Counted from the stretch's first letter, positions 7,608 through 16,484 are shown. The stretch: DNA of 64,000 nucleotides from Streptomyces sp. QL37 (GCF_002941025.1 NZ_PTJS01000001.1:8127678-8191677); one strand, 5' to 3'. A program made the numbers and translations. Notes: a model not told the origin generated them from the sequence alone.

Positions 7608-8555
7608 TCATGGCCTGCCGGTGAGGTAGCCGCCCATCGAGGTGAAGTACTCGGTCGCGGGCAGTTCCTCGCCGTCCTCCGTACGCACCCGGGTGACCGC
7701 CAGGCCGCGGTTCCGGCCGGTCCGGGCGTCAGCCCCCGCGACGATCACCACTCCGTCGCCCTCGCGGTAGAAGATCCTTCCGGGCGTGCCGCCGTAGCGC
7801 CCCTCGGACACGACCGCCGTCACGATCTCCAGGCGCCTGCCCCTGTGGTGGGTGAACGCGCTGGGGTAGGGGGCGGACTGCGCGCGCACGAGACGTTCGA
7901 GGTCCTCGGCCGGCCAGGTCCAGTCGATGCGGATGTCCTCCTCGGCGCGCTTGTGGAAGAAGGTCGCCAGGGACCGGTCCTGCGGGGTGAAGGCCGTGTG
8001 CCCGGAGGCGATGAGGTCGAGGGCCTCCGTGGTGACGGGGGCGATGAGTTCGACGGTCCTGTGGAACAGGTCCGTCGCCGTGTCGGCGGGCCCGACCTCC
8101 ACCGCGCGCTGGACCACGATGTCGCCGGCGTCGAGCTCGGCGTCCATCAGGTGCGCGGTCACGCCCACCTCGCGCTCACCGTTGATGAGCGCCCAGATCA
8201 GGGGCGAGAAACCCGCGTACTTCGGCAGCAGCGAATCATGCACGTTGAGTGTGCCGTGCCGGGGGAGCCCGTAGATGTGCGGGGGGATCCAGGTACGCCA
8301 GTTGTTCGCCACGATGATGTCCGGCTCCGCCTCCTTGAGACGGGTGAACAGCTCCTCGTCGTCGGGCCGGTTGCGGATCAGGACGGGGACGCCGTTCTCC
8401 TCCGCGAGGTCGGCGACCGAGTCGCTCCAGATCTTCTCGTACGCGTGCTCGCTCCTGGGGTGGGTCACCACCATCACCACGTCATGTGAGGAGTCCAGGA
8501 GAGCTCGCAGGGTCCGGTGCCCCCAGGTCTGATAGCCGAACATGACGACCCGCAC
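7608..8555 (-). CDS. formyltransferase, siderophore-type (CchA-like)
   Basis: A 315-residue protein of the methionyl-tRNA formyltransferase fold. Catalytic residues of the formyl-THF transferase site are seen: Asn104 and His106 in LNVHDSLLPKYAGFSP and the Asp in LDAGDIVVQ near residue 145. A C-terminal Fmt-like domain follows. It is too divergent and wrongly placed for the housekeeping Fmt, and it is divergent from an amino-acid N-hydroxylase across two iron boxes. The likely reaction is N-formylation of N5-hydroxyornithine (or the lysine homologue) from N10-formyl-THF, as CchA does for coelichelin. No peptide synthetase is present in the window. Confidence 0.8.
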   Translation of the reverse strand: MRVVMFGYQTWGHRTLRALLDSSHDVVMVVTHPRSEHAYEKIWSDSVADLAEENGVPVLIRNRPDDEELFTRLKEAEPDIIVANNWRTWIPPHIYGLPRHGTLNVHDSLLPKYAGFSPLIWALINGEREVGVTAHLMDAELDAGDIVVQRAVEVGPADTATDLFHRTVELIAPVTTEALDLIASGHTAFTPQDRSLATFFHKRAEEDIRIDWTWPAEDLERLVRAQSAPYPSAFTHHRGRRLEIVTAVVSEGRYGGTPGRIFYREGDGVVIVAGADARTGRNRGLAVTRVRTEDGEELPATEYFTSMGGYLTGRP

Positions 8556-8587
8556 AGGTTCCTCCTCGGAACGACGATGAAGCTTAG

Positions 8588-8606
8588 TAAAGCAAGCCTA
8601 ACCTAA
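8588..8606. promoter_or_regulatory. iron box (DmdR1/IdeR-type operator)
   Basis: TAAAGCAAGCCTAACCTAA matches the palindromic consensus TTAGGTTAGGCTAACCTAA at 14 of 19 positions. It lies about 33 bases upstream of the formyltransferase start, where a repressor would block its promoter when iron is plentiful. Confidence 0.7.
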
Positions 8607-8690
8607 GCACACAATGCCTGTCGCGTCAGGGTGAGTTGACGGCGACCCACCCGGCGCCGTCCGGATCGCGCTGTCGACAGCGTGCAATGA

Positions 8691-8709
8691 TGAGGTTAGC
8701 TTTACCTAA
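8691..8709. promoter_or_regulatory. iron box (DmdR1/IdeR-type operator)
   Basis: TGAGGTTAGCTTTACCTAA matches the iron-box consensus at 15 of 19 positions. It lies about 90 bases upstream of the N-hydroxylase start, on the other side of the divergent promoter region from the first box. Both arms are thus likely derepressed under iron limitation. Confidence 0.75.
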
Positions 8710-8796
8710 GTTCACCCCGGCTGCCGCTCAGCCGGTGTGCTCTGTTCCGCTTTCCCCAGGCCGCCGAAGCGGCTGCCCCCGCACGATGGGAGTGAC

Positions 8797-10152
8797 ATGT
8801 CACAGGCTTCACCCGACGACGCACCACCGGTCCACGACCTCATAGGAATCGGCTTCGGACCGTCCAATGTGGCCATGGCGATAGCGCTCACGGAGCGCAA
8901 CGCACGCGTCGGCAGGCAGGAGGCCGTCACCGCTCACTTCTTCGAGAAGCAGCCGCGGTTCGGCTGGCATCGCGGGATGCTGATCGACGACGCCACGATG
9001 CAGGTGTCCTTCCTCAAGGACCTGGTGACGCTGCGGAACCCGTCGAGCGAGTTCAGTTTCCTCTGCTACCTGCAGAGCCAGGGGCGTCTGGTCGACTTCG
9101 TGAACGGCAAGAGCCTCTTCCCGCTGCGGGTCGAGTTCCACGCCTACTTCGAATGGGCCGCCGCCCAGGTGGACGACATGGTGTCCTACGGGCACGAGGT
9201 CGTCGATGTCCGGCCCGTCGTCCACGACGGTGTCGTGGAGTACGTGGACGTGACCTCCCGCTCGGGCTCGGAGACGGTGGTCCACCGGGCGCGGAACCTC
9301 GTGATCGGTACGGGCCTGCGGCCGCAGATGCCCGAGGGGATCAAGCGTACGGACCGGATCTGGCACACCTCCGACCTGCTGGCCCGCGTGGGCGGCCTGG
9401 ACGGGACCGAGGCGCCGTCCCGCTTCGTCGTGGTCGGGGCCGGTCAGAGCGCGGCCGAGAACGTGGCCTACCTGCACCGCCGCTTCCCGGAGGCAGAGGT
9501 CTGCGCGGTCTTCTCGCGCTACGGCTACAGCCCCGCGGACGACAGCGGCTTCGCCAACCGGATCTTCGACCCGGACGCGGTCGACGAGTACTTCACCGCC
9601 CCGGACGAGACCAAACGCCGGCTGATGGGCTATCACGGCAACACCAACTACGCCGTGGTGGACATCGACCTCATCGACGACCTCTACCGCACGGCGTACC
9701 AGGAGAAGGTCCTCGGGACCGAGCGGCTGCGCTTCCTCAACGTGTCGCGGGTCGTCGACGCCGTCGAGACGCCCGACGCGGTCCGCACGACGGTCGAATC
9801 GCTGGTCACCGGGGAACGGACGACGCTGGACGCCGATGTGGTCGTCTACGCCACCGGCTACCAGCCCGCCGACGCGCTCGGCCTGCTCGGCGACATCGCG
9901 GAGCACTGCCTGCTCGACGACCAGGGGCGGGTCCGCGTCGAGCGCGACTACCGTGTGGCGACCGATCCCGCACTGCGGTGCGGGGTCTACCTGCAGGGCG
10001 GTACGGAACACACCCACGGCATCACGTCGTCCCTGCTGTCGAACACCGCGATCAGGGTCGGCGAGATCCTCGACTCGGTCGTGGAACACGGGCAGAAGGA
10101 CGCGCCCGGCCGACCCCACGACGCCGTCGGAGGGGTGGGCGCTCCTCTCTGA
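8797..10152 (+). CDS. L-ornithine/L-lysine N-monooxygenase
   Basis: A 451-residue flavin N-hydroxylating monooxygenase (SidA/IucD/CchB family). The FAD motif GIGFGPSN is near residue 17, the NADPH motif VVVGAGQSAAENVAYL is central, YATGYQPADALG is the family signature, and GTEHTHGITSSLLSNTAIR closes the FAD site. It hydroxylates the side-chain amine of ornithine or lysine to make the hydroxamate precursor of a siderophore. The ATG with GGGAG at 8787 was preferred to an in-frame ATG 60 bases earlier. Divergent pairing with a formyltransferase suggests an N-formyl-N-hydroxy amino acid product. Confidence 0.9.
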   Translation: MSQASPDDAPPVHDLIGIGFGPSNVAMAIALTERNARVGRQEAVTAHFFEKQPRFGWHRGMLIDDATMQVSFLKDLVTLRNPSSEFSFLCYLQSQGRLVDFVNGKSLFPLRVEFHAYFEWAAAQVDDMVSYGHEVVDVRPVVHDGVVEYVDVTSRSGSETVVHRARNLVIGTGLRPQMPEGIKRTDRIWHTSDLLARVGGLDGTEAPSRFVVVGAGQSAAENVAYLHRRFPEAEVCAVFSRYGYSPADDSGFANRIFDPDAVDEYFTAPDETKRRLMGYHGNTNYAVVDIDLIDDLYRTAYQEKVLGTERLRFLNVSRVVDAVETPDAVRTTVESLVTGERTTLDADVVVYATGYQPADALGLLGDIAEHCLLDDQGRVRVERDYRVATDPALRCGVYLQGGTEHTHGITSSLLSNTAIRVGEILDSVVEHGQKDAPGRPHDAVGGVGAPL

Positions 10153-10198
10153 GGCGGGCTCCTCGGGGCCGGGTCATCCGCCCCGGCCCGCGTCGCGG

Positions 10199-10229
10199 CC
10201 CGGCCCGCCGGTGAGTCCGACGGGCCGGG
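10199..10229. terminator. probable terminator between convergent genes
   Basis: A nine-base stem, CCCGGCCCG with CGGGCCGGG, and a 13-base loop separates the N-hydroxylase from the convergent ferredoxin reductase gene. Confidence 0.45.
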
Positions 10230-10237
10230 AAGGGTGT

Positions 10238-11887
10238 TCAGCCGGGAAGCCGCCGCCGGCCGCCCCGAGCCGCCGCCACCAGCTCGGGCAGCGTCGCCAG
10301 CTTGACCCGGGGGCGGCCCTCGCGGCGCCCCCGGGCGAGCTCGGCACGCTCGATCTCGGCCAGGCCGCGGGCGTCCACGAGCCGCCGGTTACGGCGCCGC
10401 ACGAGGCGCTGGAACGCCTTCGCCCCCTGCTCCGCCGCGGGCAGCGTGCCGCCGACGGCATCGTCCAGCAGCGTGCCCACGGTCTCGGCGGCGCAAGTCC
10501 GGTTGGCCCCGATGCCGCCCGAAGGGCCGCGCTTGATCCAGCCCACGACATACGTCCCCGGCAGGCCCGTCACCCGGCCGCCCTCGTGCGGAACGGTGCC
10601 CGTCCGCTCGTCGAACGGCAGCCCGGCCACCGGCAGTCCGCGCTGACCGACGGCCCGCAGCAACAGCCCGGCCGGTATCTCCCGGCCGTCGTCGCCGCCG
10701 GTCACCCGTACCGCGCGGACGCCGCCGTCCCCGAGCGCCTCCACCGGCGCGGAGTGGAAGCGGAACACGATACGGCGCCCCGCAGGCGGCGGGCGGGACC
10801 AGTCCACCACCTCGCGGGCGACATCGGCCAGCAGCGCGGCCCGCTCACCGGGTTGCGCGGCGTCGATCGCCGCACCGGTCCTCGGGTCGTGGCCGTCGAC
10901 GACCAGTTCCACACCGGGCAGGTGCTTGAGCGCGAGCAGTTCTGACCTGGTGTACGCCGCGTCCTCGGGCCCCCGCCGCCCGAGCAGCACCACCTCGCGC
11001 ACCGAGCCCGCGCGCAGGGCGTCCAGCGCGTGGCCGGCGATGTCCCCGGCCGCCAGCGCGTCGGGGTCCGAGACCAGGATGCGTGCCGCGTCGAGGGCCA
11101 CATTTCCGTTACCGACCACGACGACCCGCTCCGCGGACAGGTCCACGGCGTCCGGAGCGACCTCGGGGTGGGCGTTGTACCAGGAGACGAACGTCGTCGC
11201 GCAGACGCTGCCGGGCAGGTCCTCGCCGGGTATCCCGAGCCGGCGGCCGGCCGCCGCGCCGACGGCGTAGATCACCGCGTCATGATGCGCGGCGAGCTCC
11301 TCGGGAGTGATGTCCCTGCCCACGTCGAGGCCGAGGCACATGCGCACCCTCGGGTGCGTGTGGAACCTGGCGAACGTGTCTCCGGCCTTCTTCGTGGACA
11401 GGTGGTCGGGCGCCACACCGTAGCGGATGAGCCCGCCCGCGACCGGCAGCCGGTCGATCAGCGTCACCTCGGCGCCCGTGTGCAGCAGCAGGTCCTCGGC
11501 GGCGTACATCCCGGCCGGGCCCGTGCCCACGACCGCGACCCGGAGCGGTCCGAAGTCCGACGGCAGACTGCGGTCGAAGGACGGCTCTCCCCACACGTGG
11601 AAGTTCGGCCCCTCGGGGGCCCGGGCGGGCTCCCGGTCCGCGAAGTACGCCGCGTTGAGCGGGCCGTACTCCCGCTGCGAGGAGGGGAGGCTGTCCACCG
11701 GGAAGACGGCATCCACCGGGCAGGCGTCGGCGCAGGCGCCGCAGTCGATGCAGGACTTCGGGTCGATGTACAGCATCTCCGTGCGGCCGAAGTCCGGTTC
11801 CTCCGGGGTCGGGTGGATGCAGTTCACGGGACACACCGAGATGCAGGTGGCGTCGCCGCAGCACGTCTGGGTGATGGCGTAGGTCAT
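10238..11887 (-). CDS. ferredoxin-FAD/NADP reductase fusion (FprB-like)
   Basis: A 549-residue fusion. Residues 1-65 are a bacterial ferredoxin with two clustered Cys sets (CCGDATCISVCPVNC and CIDCGACADACP). The rest is an adrenodoxin-reductase-like flavoprotein: FAD motif VAVVGTGPAGMYAAEDLL near residue 107, NADP segment VVVVGNGNVALDAARIL, and WIKRGPSGGIGANR near the C-terminus. It resembles mycobacterial FprB and moves electrons between NADPH and its ferredoxin domain or an external oxygenase. The diiron oxygenase gene ends nine bases upstream on the same strand, so that enzyme is the probable client. Confidence 0.85.
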   Translation of the reverse strand: MTYAITQTCCGDATCISVCPVNCIHPTPEEPDFGRTEMLYIDPKSCIDCGACADACPVDAVFPVDSLPSSQREYGPLNAAYFADREPARAPEGPNFHVWGEPSFDRSLPSDFGPLRVAVVGTGPAGMYAAEDLLLHTGAEVTLIDRLPVAGGLIRYGVAPDHLSTKKAGDTFARFHTHPRVRMCLGLDVGRDITPEELAAHHDAVIYAVGAAAGRRLGIPGEDLPGSVCATTFVSWYNAHPEVAPDAVDLSAERVVVVGNGNVALDAARILVSDPDALAAGDIAGHALDALRAGSVREVVLLGRRGPEDAAYTRSELLALKHLPGVELVVDGHDPRTGAAIDAAQPGERAALLADVAREVVDWSRPPPAGRRIVFRFHSAPVEALGDGGVRAVRVTGGDDGREIPAGLLLRAVGQRGLPVAGLPFDERTGTVPHEGGRVTGLPGTYVVGWIKRGPSGGIGANRTCAAETVGTLLDDAVGGTLPAAEQGAKAFQRLVRRRNRRLVDARGLAEIERAELARGRREGRPRVKLATLPELVAAARGGRRRLPG

Positions 11888-11896
11888 CTCGTCCGC

Positions 11897-12811
11897 TCAG
11901 ATCAGATGGGCACGCTTGTAGAACGCCAGGGCGGGCTTGGTGAGCAGCCGGGCCGAGGCCAGGAACTCCATGAGGCCCGAACAGCTCGAGCGCATCATCG
12001 ACTTGTGGTGCTCGTTGGCCTTCGCCTCGCCGAGGGCGCGCTTGCCGTCGAGTCCGGCGTTGGCGTAGACGTCCTTGTTCACCATGCTGGTGACGATCAC
12101 GTACGACGCGATCGCGATGACGAGGGCGTTGATCCGCCGTCGCACCGGGCCCGCGCCGCTGAGGTGCTTGCGGGTCTCAGCGCGGGCGAACTTCATGTGC
12201 CGGGATTCCTCGACGACATGGATGTTGTTGATGGTGCGGACGAAGGGAACGACCCGCTCGTCCCGCATCCAGTCCCGCTGCATGACGTCGAGGACCTCCT
12301 CGGCGACGAGGATCGCCGCGTACGCCGCCTCGCCGAACGCGAGCGTCTTGAAGGCCCGTCCGAGCTCCACCGCGAGCCGGTGCGGCCGGTAGGGCGGGGC
12401 ACCCAGCTTCTGCGCGCCCCGGGCGAACATGATCGAGTGCCGGCACTCCTCGGCTATCTCGGTCAGCGCCCACTGGACGTCCGCACTCGTGGGGTCCTTC
12501 GCGTAGACATCGCGCAGGACCATCTGCTGGAGGATCATCTCGAACCAGATGCCGGTGCTGGCCACCGAGGCGGCTTCCTGGCGCGTCAGTTCCTTGCGCT
12601 GCTCCTCGGTCAGCTCGCCCCAGTACGCGGTGCCGTACAGGGTGCTCCACTCCGGGCTCGCACCGTGGAAGTCCTTGTCCAGCGGCGTGTCCCAGTCGAC
12701 CTCCGTGGCGGGGTCGTACGCCAGCGTGGCGGCCGATTCGAGCAGGCGTCGGGTGAGGTGGTCCTCGGGCGGCCGGTCCTCGGCGCCCGGCCGAACAGTG
12801 CTGCTTGCCAT
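11897..12811 (-). CDS. AurF-like diiron oxygenase
   Basis: A 304-residue all-helical protein with a carboxylate-bridged diiron signature. One half-site includes WFEMILQQ and AEECRHSIMF (ExxRH), the other GEAAYAAILVAEE and VVEESRHMKF (ExxRH). This matches the AurF/CmlI-type N-oxygenase family, which oxidises aryl-amines to hydroxylamines or nitro groups, though many relatives have unknown substrates. The ATG at 12811 has GAGGAG at suitable spacing. It leads a two-gene operon with the ferredoxin reductase. Nothing in it shows whether it cooperates with the nearby hydroxamate genes. Confidence 0.8.
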   Translation of the reverse strand: MASSTVRPGAEDRPPEDHLTRRLLESAATLAYDPATEVDWDTPLDKDFHGASPEWSTLYGTAYWGELTEEQRKELTRQEAASVASTGIWFEMILQQMVLRDVYAKDPTSADVQWALTEIAEECRHSIMFARGAQKLGAPPYRPHRLAVELGRAFKTLAFGEAAYAAILVAEEVLDVMQRDWMRDERVVPFVRTINNIHVVEESRHMKFARAETRKHLSGAGPVRRRINALVIAIASYVIVTSMVNKDVYANAGLDGKRALGEAKANEHHKSMMRSSCSGLMEFLASARLLTKPALAFYKRAHLI

Positions 12812-12953
12812 GGTGCGGCTCCTCGGTTCGTCAGCGATGTTCCTTGGTGCTGTCACATGTGCGATGTGGGTGACGGCCCGTCATATGCCGGACCGCCGAC
12901 CGGAGACGACGGCAGCCGTGAGCAAGGGACCGGCGCCGGACCCGGCCGGACTG

Positions 12954-12981
12954 CCTTCCGTCCTCCTTGTTAGACGGAAGG
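12954..12981. promoter_or_regulatory. inverted repeat, candidate operator of the diiron operon
   Basis: CCTTCCGTC, ten bases, then GACGGAAGG form a perfect nine-base inverted repeat about 145 bases upstream of the diiron oxygenase start. Size and symmetry fit a TetR-family or similar operator. No cognate regulator is adjacent. Confidence 0.4.
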
Positions 12982-13120
12982 TATAGCAAGGCGGCCGGGT
13001 GGGCCTACCCCCCAGTAAGAAATGTGTGGGCATCCCCGCGATATCTCCTCGCGCGCACCCGTGCGCACGCGTCCCCGCCCGCCTGAGCCGCGGGCGGGGA
13101 GGGGTATCCGTTCGTGATGT

Positions 13121-13133
13121 CGAACATTGTTCG
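13121..13133. promoter_or_regulatory. palindromic candidate operator CGAACATTGTTCG
   Basis: A perfect 13-base palindrome (odd centre) lies about 20 bases upstream of the -35 element. A related half-symmetrical element, TCGAAATATCGAA, lies at 13205 downstream of the -10. The pair could bracket the promoter of the ABC operon. Confidence 0.4.
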
Positions 13134-13151
13134 CAATTTCAGCGCGAGTCA

Positions 13152-13180
13152 TTGACGCCACGTTTTCCCGGGCCTACGGT
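13152..13180 (+). promoter_or_regulatory. housekeeping-type promoter of the ABC importer operon
   Basis: TTGACG, a 17-base spacer and TACGGT fit the streptomycete sigma-HrdB pattern (TTGACn, 17-18 bases, TAnnnT). The binding-protein gene begins about 95 bases downstream. Confidence 0.5.
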
Positions 13181-13275
13181 CCCGTCCGAAGTAGCGGTCA
13201 CGCGTCGAAATATCGAACGTGCCGACCCCCCTTCACGCGTCCCCGCACCTCAGAGACGAGCCGAGACGAGCCGCC

Positions 13276-14616
13276 ATGCAACCACCCCTCCTCAGCCGGC
13301 GCCGAGCCCTCGCGGGCGGTGCCGGCGCCCTGGCCGCCGCCGGAGCCCTGGGCTCCCTGTCCGGCTGCGCCGCACCGGCGACCGCCGCGGGTCCGGGACA
13401 GACCCTGCTGCGGTACTGGCACCTGTTCGGCGGCGGCGACGGCGTCAACATGCAGGGAATGCTGGACGACTTCCGGGCCGGGCACCCGGAGATCGCGCTG
13501 GAGGCCTCGACCTTGCAGTGGGGCGCCCCTTACTACACCAAGCTCGGCATGGCCGGTGCGGGCGGACGGGCCCCCGAGCTGGCCGCCCTGCACCTCGCCA
13601 GGCTCGCGGGGTTCGCCCCCGGACGGCTCCTCGACCCGTTCGACCTCGACCTGCTGGCCGAACACGGCGTGCGGGAGAAGGACTTCCCGACGGACATCTG
13701 GCGCCGGGGCCAGGTGGGCGGCAAGCAGTACGCCGTCCCGCTCGACACCCACCCCTTCGTCCTCTACTACCAGACCGAGATCTGTGAGAAGGCCGGACTC
13801 ATGTCGGGCGGCCGGCTCAAGCCGATCAGCGGCGCCGACGACTTCGCCGACGCACTGCGCGCCGCGAAGAAGGCGACCGGGCAGCCGGGTCTGGTGACGG
13901 AGACGCTCGGTCCCGACTGCATCACGCCCTGGCGTCTCTTCTCCAGCTTCTACGCGCAGACCGGTGGCACGGTGCTCTCCGCGGACGGCAAGCGCCTCGC
14001 CCTCGACGACGCCAAGGCGCTGCGGGTGCTGGAGTACCTGGCCCGGCTCATCGAGGAAGGGCTCATGGTGCGCCGCGTCGACTACGCGGGGTCCATCGGC
14101 GTCTTCAACGGGGGGAAGACCGCCTTCCACCTCAACGGCGAATGGGAGATCACCACCTTCAAGACCACCGGACTCCCCTTCTCCATGACCCGCATACCCG
14201 CGCTCTTCGGGACCGCGGCCACGCAGGCCGACTGCCACTCCTTCGTCCTGCCGCACCAGGCGGACCGCGGGGGAGCCCCCAACGAGGCGGCCCACACACT
14301 CGTCGCCTGGATGCTGAAGAACTCCGTGGCCTGGGCCGAGGGAGGGCACGTGCCCGCCTATCTGCCGGTGCTCGACGACCCCGCCTACCTCGCGCTGAAG
14401 CCGCAGTCCGAGTACCGCACCGTGATCGACGACGTGGCGCTGGACGAGCCCGCGTGGTTCGCCGGCTCCGCCTCCCGGCTGTGGATCGAGCTCGGAGCCG
14501 TGTTCTCCGGTGTCCTCACCGGCTCCCGGAGCCCGCGCAACGCCCTGACCGAGGCCAAGGCCCGGCTGCGGACACTCCTCGACACCCGCAACCCCCTCCC
14601 GGGAGCCGCGTCATGA
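13276..14616 (+). CDS. carbohydrate ABC transporter, substrate-binding lipoprotein
   Basis: A 446-residue extracellular solute-binding protein of the sugar type. The N-terminus has a twin-arginine-like SRRRALAGG, a hydrophobic core and lipobox LSGC with Cys31, so it is probably exported and lipid-anchored. The mature part has family segments such as TLLRYWHLFGGGDG, NMQGMLDDFRAGHPEI and FNGGKTAFHLNGEWEIT. It captures a sugar or oligosaccharide outside the cell. Its stop overlaps the first permease (ATGA). No ATPase gene follows, so a shared MsiK-type ATPase elsewhere is expected, as is normal in Streptomyces. Confidence 0.85.
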   Translation: MQPPLLSRRRALAGGAGALAAAGALGSLSGCAAPATAAGPGQTLLRYWHLFGGGDGVNMQGMLDDFRAGHPEIALEASTLQWGAPYYTKLGMAGAGGRAPELAALHLARLAGFAPGRLLDPFDLDLLAEHGVREKDFPTDIWRRGQVGGKQYAVPLDTHPFVLYYQTEICEKAGLMSGGRLKPISGADDFADALRAAKKATGQPGLVTETLGPDCITPWRLFSSFYAQTGGTVLSADGKRLALDDAKALRVLEYLARLIEEGLMVRRVDYAGSIGVFNGGKTAFHLNGEWEITTFKTTGLPFSMTRIPALFGTAATQADCHSFVLPHQADRGGAPNEAAHTLVAWMLKNSVAWAEGGHVPAYLPVLDDPAYLALKPQSEYRTVIDDVALDEPAWFAGSASRLWIELGAVFSGVLTGSRSPRNALTEAKARLRTLLDTRNPLPGAAS

Positions 14617-15575
14617 CCTCCACCACCGCGGCGGCACCGGCACCCGTGGCGAAGCCCGCCGAGAGTGCGGGCGGGCGTCCGTCCCGTGCCGTGCACAGGA
14701 AGTGGACCGAACACGGCCTGGTGTTCATCGCGCCCTTCCTCCTCGTGTACGCCGGCTTCCTGATCTGGCCGCTGATATCCGGCCTGCACATGAGCCTCAC
14801 CAGCGAGAACATCACCGGCACCGGGGGCGAGTTCGTCGGCCTCGACAACTACGCCGAGGCGGTGCGCGACCCCGAGGTGTGGTCCTCGCTGTGGAACACC
14901 GTCTGGTTCACGGTCCTGTCCACCGTCCCCCTCGTCGTCGTCGGCCTCGTGCTCGCCCTGCTCGCCCACCAGCTGCGGGTGGTGCAGTGGCTGTGGCGGC
15001 TCAGCTGGTTCGCGCCGTTCCTGCTGCCGTCCGGGGTCGTGTGCCTGCTCTTCCTGAACATGATCCTGCCGTCCGACTTCGGCCTCGCCGACCAGCTGCT
15101 GGCCGCCGTGGGGCTGACGCCCGAGATCGGATGGCTGACGGACGAGCGGTACGCCATGCTCAGCATCGTGGCGACCACCGTCTGGTGGACCGTCGGCTTC
15201 AACTTCCTGCTGTATCTCGCCGCCCTCCAGGCCATCCCGGCACATCTGTACGAGGCCGCCGAGCTGGACGGCGCGGGCGCCGGGAAGCGGCTCCTGCACA
15301 TCACCCTGCCGATGCTCAGCCGCACCACCGGGCTGGTCGTGGTCCTCCAGGTACTGGCCTCGCTGAAGATCTTCGACCAGGTCTACATCATGACCGGCGG
15401 CGGCCCCGACGACTCCACCCGTCCGATCCTCCAGTACGTCTACCAGCAGGGCTTCACGGGCTACCGCATCGGCTACGCCTCCGCCGTCTCGTACATCTTC
15501 TTCGCCCTGATCCTGACCGTCTCCCTGGTGCAGCCGCTGCTGTCCCGGCGCCGAGCTGAGGAGGCCGCGAAGTGA
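14613..15575 (+). CDS. carbohydrate ABC transporter permease (MalF-type)
   Basis: A 320-residue integral membrane permease. After a hydrophilic N-terminus there are about six transmembrane segments, starting at LVFIAPFLLVYAGFLIWPL. The EAA loop that contacts the ATPase is seen in LYEAAELDGAGAGKRLLHITLP. It forms the inner-membrane channel with the next gene product. ATGA overlap upstream and GTGA overlap downstream show one operon with strict coupling. Substrate is unknown; no linked glycosidase or regulator reveals it. Confidence 0.88.
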   Translation: MTSTTAAAPAPVAKPAESAGGRPSRAVHRKWTEHGLVFIAPFLLVYAGFLIWPLISGLHMSLTSENITGTGGEFVGLDNYAEAVRDPEVWSSLWNTVWFTVLSTVPLVVVGLVLALLAHQLRVVQWLWRLSWFAPFLLPSGVVCLLFLNMILPSDFGLADQLLAAVGLTPEIGWLTDERYAMLSIVATTVWWTVGFNFLLYLAALQAIPAHLYEAAELDGAGAGKRLLHITLPMLSRTTGLVVVLQVLASLKIFDQVYIMTGGGPDDSTRPILQYVYQQGFTGYRIGYASAVSYIFFALILTVSLVQPLLSRRRAEEAAK

Positions 15576-16471
15576 GCGGTTCCACCACCGTCACCACCCG
15601 ACCCGCCCCACGGCGGGAGCGTTCCGCCGACGCCGGGGGCCGCCGCCCGCGCTGGACGCCCGGCAGGATCGTCCTCCTCGTCATCGCCCTGCTCCTCACC
15701 GCGGCCTGGCTCCTGCCGCTCGCCTGGGCCGTCGCCACCTCCCTGAAGCCGGAGGGCGACACGACGAGGACGCCGCTGTCCTGGATCGGCTCGCGCGTCA
15801 CCTTCGACGCGTACACCAAGGTCTGGGAGTCCGGCGACCTGATGGTCTGGCTCATGAACTCGGCGTACATTTCCGTCATGACCACGCTGCTGACCGTCGT
15901 GACGTGCGCGATGGCCGCCTACGGGTTCACCCGCACCGACTTCCGCGGCCGGCGGCTGCTCTACGGGCTCGTGCTCGCCGGCATCATGGTGCCCCCGCAG
16001 GTGCTCATCGCGCCCCTGTTCCGCGAGATGGTGCAACTCGGCCTCGTCGACACCTACTGGGGTGTGATCCTGCCCCAGGTCGCCGTGCCCGCCATGGTGT
16101 TCATCCTGGTGAAGTTCTTCGAGGGCGTGCCCCGGGAGCTGGAGGAGGCGGCCTTCTGCGACGGCGCCGGCCGGTGGCGGGTGTTCTGGACGATCGTCAT
16201 CCCGCTGTCCCGGCCCGTGCTCGCGGCCGTGGCGATCTTCACCTTCATCTCCACCTGGAACAACTTCCTCTGGCCGTTCCTCGTGACCACCGACCCGGGC
16301 GGCATGACCCTGCCCGTCGGCCTCGTCAACGTCCAGTCGTCCTTCGGGGTGCGGTACGCCCAGATCATGGCCTCGCTCGTGATCGCGGGGATGCCGCTCC
16401 TGATCGTCTTCGCCTTCTTCCAGCGGCAGATCGTGCGCGGAATCGCGCACACCGGTCTCGCCGGCCAATAA
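15572..16471 (+). CDS. carbohydrate ABC transporter permease (MalG-type)
   Basis: A 299-residue second permease with about six membrane segments. The EAA motif is ELEEAAFCDGAGRWRVFWTIVIP, and the C-terminal FAFFQRQIVRGIAHTG is typical of MalG-type subunits. It pairs with the preceding permease. The GTG start overlaps the upstream stop. It is the last gene of the importer operon and runs into the long hairpin that follows. Confidence 0.88.
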   Translation: MSGSTTVTTRPAPRRERSADAGGRRPRWTPGRIVLLVIALLLTAAWLLPLAWAVATSLKPEGDTTRTPLSWIGSRVTFDAYTKVWESGDLMVWLMNSAYISVMTTLLTVVTCAMAAYGFTRTDFRGRRLLYGLVLAGIMVPPQVLIAPLFREMVQLGLVDTYWGVILPQVAVPAMVFILVKFFEGVPRELEEAAFCDGAGRWRVFWTIVIPLSRPVLAAVAIFTFISTWNNFLWPFLVTTDPGGMTLPVGLVNVQSSFGVRYAQIMASLVIAGMPLLIVFAFFQRQIVRGIAHTGLAGQ

Positions 16472-16484
16472 GGGGCACGCCACA

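Larger units (their letters stand above)
12812..13275. other. divergent intergenic region, diiron operon / ABC importer
   Basis: This gene-free stretch holds the inverted repeat at 12954, a palindrome at 13121 and a sigma-HrdB-like promoter at 13152. No credible open reading frame or structured RNA was seen. Confidence 0.6.
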
